Shown here: one piece after another, positions 1 through 7,947 of the stretch | Layout of the letters: the number at the start of each line of letters is the position of its first letter | Numbering within the stretch: the stretch's first letter is position 1 | Assembly (NCBI GenBank): GCA_029973955.1 | Contig: JARKQJ010000190.1 | Location: 62,001 to 126,000, forward strand | DNA length: 64,000 bases | Source: Paludibaculum sp. | GTDB taxonomy: Bacteria; Acidobacteriota; Terriglobia; Bryobacterales; Bryobacteraceae | Direction: 5' to 3' | The notes under the pieces: generated by a model | Told to the model about the DNA's origin: nothing | Seen by the model: the letters and a program-made list of their open reading frames with translations, nothing else | Databases searched by the model: none | Translations under genes and position numbers: made by a program

Positions 1-1
1 T

Positions 2-376
2 TGGCGCAACGTCAACCAACTCTGGAACGGCAAACCGGAGTTGAAAGACACCGCGGAGAAGTACGAAGGCGGAATGTTGCCTTCGTCACTGCTCTACGCC
101 CTGGAAGCCAGCGTCGACCTGATGCTGGAGCTCGGCCCGGCCGCCATTGAAGCCCGCGTGCTGGACCTGGCCTCGCAAGTCCGCGCGCTGTTCCCCTCGG
201 CGCTGCCTTATTCGAACTCGGCAATCATTGCCGCACCCGTGACGGACGCCGCCGCGCTCTCCGCACACCTGAAGGAGAGGCGCGTGCTCACCTCCGCCCG
301 CCAGGGCATGCTGCGCGTCTCCACGCACTTCTACAACGACGAATCCGACATCGCCGCCCTTTCCGCTGCGCTCTAG
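2..376 (+). CDS. Class V PLP-dependent aminotransferase, C-terminal fragment
   Basis: The reading frame enters from the left edge and ends at a TAG, leaving 124 residues. The fragment looks like the small C-terminal domain of fold-type I class V aminotransferases (cysteine desulfurase or isopenicillin-N epimerase type). The segment GGMLPSSLLYALEASVDLML resembles the end of the large domain, and the tail RVSTHFYNDESDIAAL fits the usual family ending. The PLP lysine lies upstream of the window, so the substrate cannot be judged. A DapA-like gene follows 37 bp downstream on the same strand. Confidence 0.75.
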   Translation, partial: WRNVNQLWNGKPELKDTAEKYEGGMLPSSLLYALEASVDLMLELGPAAIEARVLDLASQVRALFPSALPYSNSAIIAAPVTDAAALSAHLKERRVLTSARQGMLRVSTHFYNDESDIAALSAAL

Positions 377-413
377 GGGGACTCAGCGCCGCGTTTCGTG
401 ATAGGAATAACTC

Positions 414-1379
414 ATGCAGGAACTCCTATCCCGCCGCACGATCCTTGCAGCCCCGCTCGCCGCGCCCGCGTTGGCTGCCGCCGCTCCCTCTTCCGATAAG
501 AAGTGGGAAGGCATCTTCGTCATCATGCAGACACCCTTCCTGCAAACGCTGGAGATCGACGAAGAGAGCCTCCGCCGCGAGACGGACTTTCTTGCCCGCG
601 GCCGCGTACACGGCGCCGTTTGGCCCGCCGGAGCCGGCGAATCCGTTTCTCTCTCGCACAGTGAGCGCTTGAAATACTCTGAAGTCGTCGTCAAAGAGGC
701 CAAAGGACGCATCCCCGTGCTCATCGGCGTGCACGGCGCCAACAAGTTCGAAGCCATGGAATATGCGCGTTACGCCGAAAAGATCGGCGCCGACGCACTG
801 CACGCCCTCGGCCCAACGAGCGACGCCACCGATCAGGAGATCCTCGCGGACTACTTCACCTCCATCGCCTCCGTCTCATCCCTGCCGATCTGCATCCAGG
901 TCTCCAACGCCGGCATGACCACGGACTTCCTGCTGAAACTGGCTGACCGCCTGCCCACCGTGAAGATCCTCAAGCTGGAAGCCGGCAATGTCCCGCATGA
1001 GGTAACCAAGGTCCTGCGCGAACGCAAGCGCACGGTCATCCCCTCCACCGGCGGCGGCGCCATGAACCTGATCAATGAGATGGAGCGCGGCTCCGGCGGC
1101 ACCATGGCCGGTGCTGGCTTCGCCGACATTCAGGCCGAGATCTGGGACCTCTTCCACGCCGGCCGCAAACCCGAAGCCGAGTCTCTCTTCCTCAAGTTCC
1201 TGCTCTCCGCCGTACTGGAGCGCCGCTCCACCTACGTCCTGCAGAAAGAGATCCTGCGCCGCCGCGGCATCTTCCGCACGGTGGTGATGCGCAATACGCG
1301 CAAGTTCAATCTCGATGAGGCGGACCTCAAGGAACTGGACCACATTATGGAGCTGCTCAAGCCCCATTTCCGCGCTTAG
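414..1379 (+). CDS. Exported DapA/NanA-family (dihydrodipicolinate synthase-like) aldolase
   Basis: The product has 321 residues, starting at ATG after an AGGAA ribosome site. The N-terminus (LLSRRTILAAPLAAPALAAA) is a signal peptide with a Tat-like twin Arg, so export is expected. The rest is a class I aldolase TIM barrel of the dihydrodipicolinate synthase/N-acetylneuraminate lyase superfamily. The Schiff-base lysine fits the VKILKLEAG strand near residue 193. The usual YNxP tyrosine motif is replaced by a QVSNAG-like stretch, so it is unlikely to be the biosynthetic DapA. Catabolic cleavage of a keto acid is an inference. Its stop overlaps the convergent gene by 4 bp. Confidence 0.8.
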   Translation: MQELLSRRTILAAPLAAPALAAAAPSSDKKWEGIFVIMQTPFLQTLEIDEESLRRETDFLARGRVHGAVWPAGAGESVSLSHSERLKYSEVVVKEAKGRIPVLIGVHGANKFEAMEYARYAEKIGADALHALGPTSDATDQEILADYFTSIASVSSLPICIQVSNAGMTTDFLLKLADRLPTVKILKLEAGNVPHEVTKVLRERKRTVIPSTGGGAMNLINEMERGSGGTMAGAGFADIQAEIWDLFHAGRKPEAESLFLKFLLSAVLERRSTYVLQKEILRRRGIFRTVVMRNTRKFNLDEADLKELDHIMELLKPHFRA

Positions 1380-2968
1380 TTCGCGGCTTGCGCATCCATC
1401 TGTTCCAACCGCTCCAGCAGCGCCTGGAACCGCGGCATCCCACGCAGCGGGTCCAGGTTGCTGTCGTGCTGGTACCAGCCCTTCAGCGTGAGCCCCGCCT
1501 CGAGCGCGCATTCCATCGTCTCGATGGCCCGCTCCAGTTCACCCGCCATGGAAAAGATGCAGCCTACGTTGTAGAGCACCATGGGTTCGCCGGGCTTCAT
1601 CCGCAACGCGCGCTCAGCCCATTCCAGGCCGCGCGCCGTCTGTCCCAGCGCCACCATGCCATTGGCGGCCATGTACACGGCCCGGCAATCATCTGGGTTC
1701 GACTCCAGGCTCTGCTCGGCAATCCGCACGCCGAGCTCGCGCATCCGCCGCCCCTCCTCTGGCCGGCCCAGATCATCGTAGCTCTGCGCCACCAGCAGAG
1801 GCGCCTGGTAGTCTTCCGGCCGTAGTTCAATGGCGCGCGAGTAGAGCTGGATCGCCTTCGCCAAATCGCCTTCCGCGAAGGCGTGCCGCGCGTAGAAGTA
1901 GTGGGCCTCAAACAGTTTCGGATCGCGCCGGATGGCCTGCTCAAAGGCGCGCTTCGCCGCTTCCGGCCGCCCGCAGATGTCCAGCGCCGATCCTCGCGCC
2001 GCCTGCGCGCAGGCTGACTCGGGATCCAGTTCCACCGCCCGCAGGCTCGCCTCATCCGCCTGACGGCGGATCTCCTCCGTCCGCACGGCGTTCGAATAGA
2101 GGTAGCTGTAGCAGTCCGCCAGCCCCGCATGAGCCAGCACAAACGCCGAATCAAGCTGGATCGCCCGCGCGAAGAGTTGCGCCGCGAACTCCACGTCGCG
2201 CCGGCTGTAGTGAAAATAGAACTTCCGGCCGCGCAGGTAGCAATCGTAGGCCTCCACGTCCCGTGTGGGCATGCGCCGCAACGCCCCGCTCTCCTCGGCC
2301 GACAGCGTCAGTTCCAGATGCTCGACGATCTTCGCCGCGATCTCTTCCTGAATGGCGAAGACATCGCGCAGCTCGCGGTCATACCGCTCGGCCCAAAGCT
2401 GGAATCCGCTTTCGGCAGCGGTCAACCGCACCGAGATGCGCAGCCGTCCAGCGGCCTTGCGAACGCTGCCTTCGAGCAGTGTCCGCACACGCAGCCGGCG
2501 GCCGATCTCCCGGCTATCCGCGGCTGAACCGCGGAACTGAAATGCCGACGTGCGGCTGGCTACACGCAGGTCTGCCAGCCGCGAAAGGGAGTTGATGATC
2601 TCCTCCGCCATCCCTTCGCAGAAGTAGCCCTGGTCCTGTTCCTGGCTGATGTCGGAGAACGGCAGCACCGCGATGGACGCCTCGGGCGCCGCACTCGCGC
2701 CAACCTGCTCCTCCCGTGTGCTCTTGTGCGCCAGCCAGGCGTCCAGCTCCGAACGGAAGGCATATACGCTGCTGCCCTGGTCGTGACGCAACCGATGGAC
2801 GGGCAGTCCTTCTTCCGCCTCCCAGCGCTGCACTGTGCGCGCCCCTCGGCGCAGGTAACCGGAGATCTCTTTCCAGGAATCGAGCCGGTCTTCCGCGGCG
2901 CCGGGCTCCGGCACCCGCTTCGGCAGGTTCACCACTTTACTGCTCTGCGTACCGGCCATTGACGTCAT
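1376..2968 (-). CDS. HTH, FlgO-like and TPR-repeat regulatory/signalling protein
   Basis: The product has 530 residues from the ATG at 2968, which follows a GGAG. A longer frame reaches 3205 but would run antisense into asd and is rejected. An N-terminal helix-turn-helix-like segment (about 29-61, WKEISGYLRRGARTVQRWE) resembles excisionase/winged-HTH domains. A FlgO/TolB-N-like domain follows (about 98-230, opening SIAVLPFSDIS), then TPR repeats to the end. This architecture is common in Acidobacteriota, often annotated as adenylate-cyclase-like TPR proteins, but no cyclase domain is present here. A DNA-binding or scaffold role is an inference. Confidence 0.75.
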   Translation of the reverse strand: MTSMAGTQSSKVVNLPKRVPEPGAAEDRLDSWKEISGYLRRGARTVQRWEAEEGLPVHRLRHDQGSSVYAFRSELDAWLAHKSTREEQVGASAAPEASIAVLPFSDISQEQDQGYFCEGMAEEIINSLSRLADLRVASRTSAFQFRGSAADSREIGRRLRVRTLLEGSVRKAAGRLRISVRLTAAESGFQLWAERYDRELRDVFAIQEEIAAKIVEHLELTLSAEESGALRRMPTRDVEAYDCYLRGRKFYFHYSRRDVEFAAQLFARAIQLDSAFVLAHAGLADCYSYLYSNAVRTEEIRRQADEASLRAVELDPESACAQAARGSALDICGRPEAAKRAFEQAIRRDPKLFEAHYFYARHAFAEGDLAKAIQLYSRAIELRPEDYQAPLLVAQSYDDLGRPEEGRRMRELGVRIAEQSLESNPDDCRAVYMAANGMVALGQTARGLEWAERALRMKPGEPMVLYNVGCIFSMAGELERAIETMECALEAGLTLKGWYQHDSNLDPLRGMPRFQALLERLEQMDAQAAN

Positions 2969-3075
2969 TAGGATGCGCTTCTCCGATTGGATAATCAATG
3001 GACGCGTGAATGCGCTGTTGGTTAGGACGCTTCCGCAGGCCTGGATGTTCCAGGAATCGCGCCCCGAACGCACGG

Positions 3076-3081
3076 TATCAT
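3076..3081 (+). promoter_or_regulatory. Candidate -10 element of asd (near-leaderless)
   Basis: TATCAT lies 8 nt before the asd ATG, so transcription would start at or very near the start codon. An AGGGA sits between them but only 3 nt from the ATG, too close for a normal ribosome site. No clear -35 is seen. Confidence 0.35.
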
Positions 3082-3089
3082 AGGGAATT

Positions 3090-4196
3090 ATGCTCAAAGT
3101 TGGATTCATCGGCTGGCGCGGCATGGTGGGTAGCGTGCTCCTGCAGCGCATGAGAGAAGAGGCGGATTTTGCCGGCATCGAGTCGGTGTTCTTTACTACC
3201 TCCAACGTCGGCGGAGCGGCACCGGCCGAGGCCGGCGCAGGCGCTACTCTTCTCGACGCCTATGACCTGAAGGCTCTCGCGGCCTGCCCCGTGCTGGTTT
3301 CGTGCCAGGGCGGCGAATACACCGGCAAAGTTTACGGCGCTTTGCTCCAGAGCGGTTGGAATGGCTACTGGATCGACGCCGCGTCCACGCTCCGCATGGC
3401 CGGCGATGCCGTCATCGTCCTCGATCCCGTCAACCGCGCTGTCATCGACAAGGCGCTGGACGCGGGAACTAAAGCCTACATCGGCGGCAATTGCACGGTC
3501 AGCCTGATGCTGATGGCCATGGGCGGGCTTTTCCGCGAAGGCTTGGTCGAATGGGTCAGCTCCATGACTTACCAGGCCGCCTCCGGCGCCGGCGCCGCCA
3601 AGATGCTGGAACTCATGCAGCAGATGGACTGCCTCACGCAGGCCGCCAAAGCTTCCCCCAACGGCGACGCGCTCAGCGTGGAGACCGCCGTCACCGCCAC
3701 ACAGCGCTCCGCCGCCATGCCCACCGCCGAGTTCGGCGCGCCGCTGGCCGGCAGCCTGCTCGCCTGGATCGACAAGGAGATGCCCGGCGGCCAGACGCGC
3801 GAAGAGTGGAAGGGTGAAATGGAGACCAACAAGATCCTCGGCACCGCCACCACCATTCCCGTAGACGGCATCTGCGTGCGCGTCGGTGCGCTGCGCTGCC
3901 ACAGCCAGGGTCTCACCGTGAAGCTCAACAAGGACGTGCCCGTGGCCGACGTCGAAGCCATTCTCGCCTCTTCCACGCCCTGGACCAAGCTGGTGGCCAA
4001 CGACAAGCAGGACACTATCACCGACCTTACCCCCACCGCCGTCACCGGCACGCTCACCGTCCCTGTGGGCCGCGTGCACAAGCTGCGCATGGGCCCCGAA
4101 TACGTGGGCGTCTTCACCGTCGGCGATCAGCTCCTGTGGGGTGCCGCCGAACCGCTGCGCCGCATGGTTCGCATCCTGCGCGAGCGCATCGGCTAA
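3090..4196 (+). CDS. asd: Aspartate-semialdehyde dehydrogenase
   Basis: The product has 368 residues, matching the long gammaproteobacterial-type Asd. It converts 4-aspartyl phosphate to aspartate semialdehyde with NADPH, at the branch point for lysine/diaminopimelate, threonine and methionine synthesis. The N-terminal NADP motif [11 protein letters not shown] is clear, and the nucleophile lies in GGNCTVSLM at Cys135, the same number as in E. coli. The gene stands alone between convergent neighbours. Its TAA ends one base before the stop codon of the opposite gene begins. Confidence 0.95.
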   Translation: MLKVGFIGWRGMVGSVLLQRMREEADFAGIESVFFTTSNVGGAAPAEAGAGATLLDAYDLKALAACPVLVSCQGGEYTGKVYGALLQSGWNGYWIDAASTLRMAGDAVIVLDPVNRAVIDKALDAGTKAYIGGNCTVSLMLMAMGGLFREGLVEWVSSMTYQAASGAGAAKMLELMQQMDCLTQAAKASPNGDALSVETAVTATQRSAAMPTAEFGAPLAGSLLAWIDKEMPGGQTREEWKGEMETNKILGTATTIPVDGICVRVGALRCHSQGLTVKLNKDVPVADVEAILASSTPWTKLVANDKQDTITDLTPTAVTGTLTVPVGRVHKLRMGPEYVGVFTVGDQLLWGAAEPLRRMVRILRERIG

Positions 4197-4670
4197 CTAC
4201 TGCGCCCGCGACAGGGCAGCCTTCATCACCAATTCCAGCGCCGCTTTCACCTTCGCCTCCGGTACGCCCATCAGCAGGGCGGTGACGATCACGTGGCTCG
4301 AGCCCTTGTACGCCCCCAACTGCTGCATGCCGTATCCCGGACTGGAACGATAGGCGCTCTCCCCGAACCCCTGGGCCACTTCGGCCTTGATGTTTCGCTT
4401 CGTCAGCTCAGTTACGGTCCTTTGCGCATTGTCCGCCGGCGATTTTGCCGACAAGGTGACGTTCAGCACGGACCCTGGCTGGCTCAGCTTGAAGTCACAC
4501 ACCTGCTTGTTCAGCTTGTTCACCACGCCGTCGGAGACAGTGCCTCCCACCGCCGCCTGTACTTCAGCCTTGGTCGCCAAGGCGCACGGATCTCCACCCG
4601 CGGCGAACGCCACGGCAGACGCCCCAAACAGCGCCAGCATCATTGCAGACACCACTATCCGGTTCTTCAT
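4197..4670 (-). CDS. Small secreted protein of unknown function
   Basis: The product has 157 residues from the ATG at 4670; upstream codons in the longer frame have no signal or ribosome site. A signal peptide (MKNRIVVSAMMLALFGAS, then AFA) leads to a mature domain beginning GDPCALATKAEVQAAVGG, with a second Cys in QVCDFKL. This resembles DUF3558/DUF4245-type periplasmic or lipoprotein modules with a disulfide, but the match is by eye only. A -10-like TAGAAT lies 7 nt before the start and there is no Shine-Dalgarno sequence. Confidence 0.7.
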   Translation of the reverse strand: MKNRIVVSAMMLALFGASAVAFAAGGDPCALATKAEVQAAVGGTVSDGVVNKLNKQVCDFKLSQPGSVLNVTLSAKSPADNAQRTVTELTKRNIKAEVAQGFGESAYRSSPGYGMQQLGAYKGSSHVIVTALLMGVPEAKVKAALELVMKAALSRAQ

Positions 4671-4677
4671 GGCTGGG

Positions 4678-4683
4678 ATTCTA
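4678..4683 (-). promoter_or_regulatory. Candidate -10 element, leaderless start at 4670
   Basis: TAGAAT (5 of 6 to the sigma-70 consensus) ends 7 nt upstream of the ATG of the small secreted protein. Transcription from it would start at about the A of the start codon. Confidence 0.4.
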
Positions 4684-4711
4684 TCAAGTACCCACGGCGG
4701 GCAGAACCGCC

Positions 4712-6208
4712 TCAAATCTGTTCTCGAATCTTTCGCCACCCGCGACCCTTGTCGAGCATCGCCGACAGTTCCCGCACCCGGCCTGCCTGCTCCGGCAGCT
4801 CCGCCAGGTTCGCGCTGGCGATGTCGCCCGCCGAGTGGTCGTACAGTTCGCGCGCTTTCACCTCGCCAGTGGCCCGCGCGATCCACTCGGTATACCTCCA
4901 CTGCCCGCTCCGCATCGTGTACCCCATGATGTCTTTTCCTCGCGGATACTGGCTGAATGCCGCGGCTTTCCAGCGCCGCCGCGGGTTTTCAAGCAGCGGC
5001 AGCATGCTTTTCCCCTCGCACTGCTCCGGTACCGGCAGCCCGCACGCTTCGGCCAGTGTCGGGTAGACGTCCACGTACTCCACCAGCGCCTGCGTCGAGC
5101 CGCCCACATTTTTCTGGCCGGGCAGAGAGAGGATCATCGGCACGTGCGTGTCGATCTCCATGTTGGTGTGCTTACACCACGCTCCGTAATCGCCCAGCTT
5201 CCAGCCGTGGTCTCCCCACAGAATCACCGCCGTGCTTTCACGCAGCCCCAGCCGCCCCAGTTCCGCCAGCAGGCGGCCCACTTGCGCATCCAGGTAGCTG
5301 ACGCAGGCGTAATAGCCGTGAATTAGCATCCGCATGGTGGACTCCTCCATCGGGCCTTTGGAGGCGATGCCCGTGTAAGCGCGAATCTCGCCCCAGTCCA
5401 CGCCCGCCACCGGCGGCATATTCTCCGGCCAGCTATTCCTGCTGGGCAATTCGAGATCGGCGGGCGAATAGAGATCCCAATACTTCTTCGGCGCATTGAA
5501 CGGCAGATGCGGCTTCAGGAATCCCGTGGCCAGAAAGAAGGGCTTGCCCAGCAGCCGCTGCAACTCTTCGATGGCCCTGTCGCAGGTCATTCCGTCCGGA
5601 TAGGCGTTGTCCGCTACCGCGGGGCCTTCAAAGGCGGGCCCGCGCCCATAGGCCGGCTCGGCCACTTTGCGGCCGGTTTTCAGGTCGCGCTCGTAGTTGG
5701 CGCGCAAGATCCCGTCCTGGTGCGAGATGGCGACGGCCGACATTGGATCCCGATAGGCACGCCACCCCCCGGCCCAGTCGCTTTCCGGCAGCCAGGGAGG
5801 CCGGCTCCAGCCCTGCGGATCTTCGTTGGGATGGTGGTAGATCTTGCTCAAGGAAACCGTCTCATACCCATGGTTGCGAAAGTGGCGCGGCAGGCTCACC
5901 AGGTCCGGTCGCACCGTGTTCAGCGGCGTCTGCAGGTCGTAAACCCGCGTTGTGTCCGGACGCGTCCCGGTGAGCAGGCTGGCGCGAGTCGGTGCGCACA
6001 CGGCCTGCTGGCAGTAAGCCCGCTCGAACCGGAATCCCTCCGCCGCCAGGCGGTCGATGTTCGGCGACTTGATCTGCCGGTGCCCATAGCAGCCCAACTG
6101 CGGCCGCAGGTCATCCACCGCAACGAACAGCACGTTTCGCTTCTTCTCCGCCGCCATCGCCACGGCCGGCGCCCCCGCGGCACTCGCCAGGAACTCTCGC
6201 CTTCGCAT
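4712..6208 (-). CDS. Exported sulfatase, iduronate-2-sulfatase-like
   Basis: The product has 498 residues with a Tat-like start (MRRREFLASAAG). It is a type I sulfatase of the alkaline phosphatase fold. The metal-binding start VDDLRPQLGCYG (Asp32-Asp33) is followed by the formylglycine signature CAPTRASLLTG with Cys71 as the residue to be oxidised by a formylglycine-generating enzyme. The overall pattern (SKIYHHPNEDPQGW, GDHGWKLGDYGAW) is that of iduronate-2-sulfatase-like family members acting on sulfated polysaccharides; the true substrate is unknown. No maturase gene is visible in the window. Confidence 0.9.
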   Translation of the reverse strand: MRRREFLASAAGAPAVAMAAEKKRNVLFVAVDDLRPQLGCYGHRQIKSPNIDRLAAEGFRFERAYCQQAVCAPTRASLLTGTRPDTTRVYDLQTPLNTVRPDLVSLPRHFRNHGYETVSLSKIYHHPNEDPQGWSRPPWLPESDWAGGWRAYRDPMSAVAISHQDGILRANYERDLKTGRKVAEPAYGRGPAFEGPAVADNAYPDGMTCDRAIEELQRLLGKPFFLATGFLKPHLPFNAPKKYWDLYSPADLELPSRNSWPENMPPVAGVDWGEIRAYTGIASKGPMEESTMRMLIHGYYACVSYLDAQVGRLLAELGRLGLRESTAVILWGDHGWKLGDYGAWCKHTNMEIDTHVPMILSLPGQKNVGGSTQALVEYVDVYPTLAEACGLPVPEQCEGKSMLPLLENPRRRWKAAAFSQYPRGKDIMGYTMRSGQWRYTEWIARATGEVKARELYDHSAGDIASANLAELPEQAGRVRELSAMLDKGRGWRKIREQI

Positions 6209-6214
6209 CTCGTG

Positions 6215-6220
6215 AATCTA
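6215..6220 (-). promoter_or_regulatory. Candidate -10 element, leaderless sulfatase start
   Basis: TAGATT preceded by GA lies 6 nt upstream of the sulfatase ATG at 6208, with no Shine-Dalgarno sequence between. Confidence 0.35.
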
Positions 6221-6272
6221 TCACCCTCACAACCAGAGCCCAACTCCTGATCCGGGTTAGCATGAGAGGATC

Positions 6273-7163
6273 ATGCGATTCGCGCTGGGCTGCGTGCTCT
6301 GTCTCTTCCCGCTGTCAGCACAAGAGAAATTCGACTTTCTCCAGATCTCCGATACCCACGTCGCCAACTACAACGGCATCTCCGCCAGCCTCGCGCTTCA
6401 GCGCGTCCAGAACATCTTCGCCAACTCAACCTTCTCCGCCTTCCTGTCCGGCATCCTGGAGCAGCCCCCCGCCTTTGTCCTGCACACCGGCGACGCCATC
6501 GACGCGGTCTGCTTCGAAGGCTCCTCCGGCACGGACGTCTGCGGTCAGATTTCTCTCTTCGCTACCGCTGCCGCCCAATCCCCTGCCCCCATTTATCTCG
6601 CCCTCGGCAACCACGATACGGAGCGCTACATACTCAGCGGTGCTCCCCCCAAGGCCACAGGTGACCACTCCATCTCCGCCGCTGCCCGCCGCCAGTGGAG
6701 GGCAGCTCTGCCCACTCTTCGCGACGGCACCTATTACTCCTTCACCCGCTCCGCCGGCCGTACTCAGTTCCGCTTCCTCGTACTCGACAACGGCGAGCCC
6801 GGCACCTCCTCCTCGGAGTACGGCCGCCGGCAGCTCGCCTGGCTGGACCAGCAGATCACCTCGGCCAAGGAATGGGTGATCCTCGCCTTTCACATCCCCC
6901 TCGCCTCCGACAATTTCTCCAAAGCCGTCAAAGCCGCCGCCGCGCGCAATCCAAGGGTCATCCTCGCTCTCGCCGGTCATCGCCACAGCAATGCCTGCGA
7001 AGAGATCGATCTCGGTTCCAGGAAGCTGCTGCAGGTCCGCACCGCTTCGCTCGCCCTCAATCCCAGCTCCTACCGCCGCTTCCGTCTCCACGCGGACCGC
7101 ATCGAGATCTTCGATCCCGGCGAAACCAACACTATCACCCGGACGCTCGAATTGATCCAGTAA
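6273..7163 (+). CDS. Secreted calcineurin-like metallophosphoesterase
   Basis: The product has 296 residues, with a GAGAGGA ribosome site. A short signal peptide (MRFALGCVLCLFPLSAQ) precedes a complete set of metallophosphoesterase motifs in order: SDTHV, HTGDAID, GNHDTE, FHIPL and GHRHS. These bind the dinuclear metal centre. The architecture resembles acid-sphingomyelinase-like or Icc-type secreted phosphoesterases; the substrate cannot be inferred. It reads divergently from the sulfatase and is followed 19 bp later by a cytosolic small protein. Confidence 0.88.
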   Translation: MRFALGCVLCLFPLSAQEKFDFLQISDTHVANYNGISASLALQRVQNIFANSTFSAFLSGILEQPPAFVLHTGDAIDAVCFEGSSGTDVCGQISLFATAAAQSPAPIYLALGNHDTERYILSGAPPKATGDHSISAAARRQWRAALPTLRDGTYYSFTRSAGRTQFRFLVLDNGEPGTSSSEYGRRQLAWLDQQITSAKEWVILAFHIPLASDNFSKAVKAAAARNPRVILALAGHRHSNACEEIDLGSRKLLQVRTASLALNPSSYRRFRLHADRIEIFDPGETNTITRTLELIQ

Positions 7164-7182
7164 CCTGAAACAGGAGTCCCGG

Positions 7183-7563
7183 ATGCGCAAGATCGGAAAA
7201 GTCTCGACAGTCGACGAATACCTCGCCGCCGTCCCCGAACCCGCCCAATCCACGCTGCGCAAGGTGCGCGCCGCCATCGTCACCGCCGCGCCTGCGGATG
7301 CCGTGGAATCGATCAGCTACGGCATGCCTATGTTCAAGTGGAACAGGACGATGATCGCTGGCTATGCCGCTTTCAAAGACCACTGCAGCCTCTATCCCGG
7401 CTCTGAGGCCATCGAGGTGTTCGCCGAAGAGCTGAAGAAGTACCCCACCGCCAAAGGCACCATCCGCTTCCCCGCCGGCAAGCCTCTGCCCGCCAACCTG
7501 ATCCGCAAAATCGTCAAGCATCGCATCGCCGACATCGAGAGCCGCAAGCTGGCCCGCAAGTAG
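7183..7563 (+). CDS. DUF1801 (YdhG-like) protein
   Basis: The product has 126 residues preceded by a CAGGAG ribosome site. The pattern EYLAAVPEPAQSTLRKVRAA, then SISYGMPMFKW and IRFPAGKPLP, is typical of the DUF1801/YdhG family. That family has a frataxin-like fold and some members are called iron chaperones, but the function is not established. It is likely co-transcribed with the ArsC-like gene 7 bp downstream. Confidence 0.8.
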   Translation: MRKIGKVSTVDEYLAAVPEPAQSTLRKVRAAIVTAAPADAVESISYGMPMFKWNRTMIAGYAAFKDHCSLYPGSEAIEVFAEELKKYPTAKGTIRFPAGKPLPANLIRKIVKHRIADIESRKLARK

Positions 7564-7570
7564 AGCACCC

Positions 7571-7915
7571 ATGCCCGTCATCCAGATCTTCGGCGTCAAA
7601 AACTCCTCCGACACTCGTGCCGCCGAGCGCTTCTTCAAGGAACGCCGCATCCAGCTTCAGATCGTCGACCTCGCCATCAAACCCATGGCCCCCGGCGAGA
7701 TCAACCGCTTCATCCAGCGCTTCACGCTCAATGGCCTCCTCGACACCGATGGCAAGGCCTACCAATCCGCCGGCCTTGCCTACATGCGCCTCACCGAGGC
7801 CGGCCTTCTCGCCCGCATCGCTGCCGAGCCGAGGCTCCTCAAGCTCCCGCTGGTCCGCTGCGGAAATCTTTTGAGCCTCGGCCGCGACGAAGCCGCCTGG
7901 AAGGCCATGATCTGA
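7571..7915 (+). CDS. ArsC/Spx-like thioredoxin-fold protein lacking the catalytic Cys
   Basis: The product has 114 residues, the length of ArsC/YffB/Spx proteins. The start VIQIFGVKNSSDTRAAERFF aligns with the ArsC motif, but where arsenate reductases have a catalytic Cys it has Ser (NSSDT). The later pattern (PLVRCGNLLSLG) fits the conserved RP segment of the family with altered residues. It is therefore probably not an arsenate reductase. It sits between a DUF1801 gene and the FHA phosphatase, which gives no clear clue. Confidence 0.75.
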   Translation: MPVIQIFGVKNSSDTRAAERFFKERRIQLQIVDLAIKPMAPGEINRFIQRFTLNGLLDTDGKAYQSAGLAYMRLTEAGLLARIAAEPRLLKLPLVRCGNLLSLGRDEAAWKAMI

Positions 7916-7947
7916 AGCACCATTCCGGTTATTCTGGAGAGACCCGC

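Noticed and set aside
2969..3205. N-terminal extension of the HTH-FlgO-TPR gene to 3205
   Set aside because: It would run antisense over the start of asd; the GGAG-preceded ATG at 2968 gives a sensible protein start.
7571..7915. Functional arsenate reductase
   Set aside because: The catalytic Cys is replaced by Ser and no other arsenic-resistance genes are nearby.
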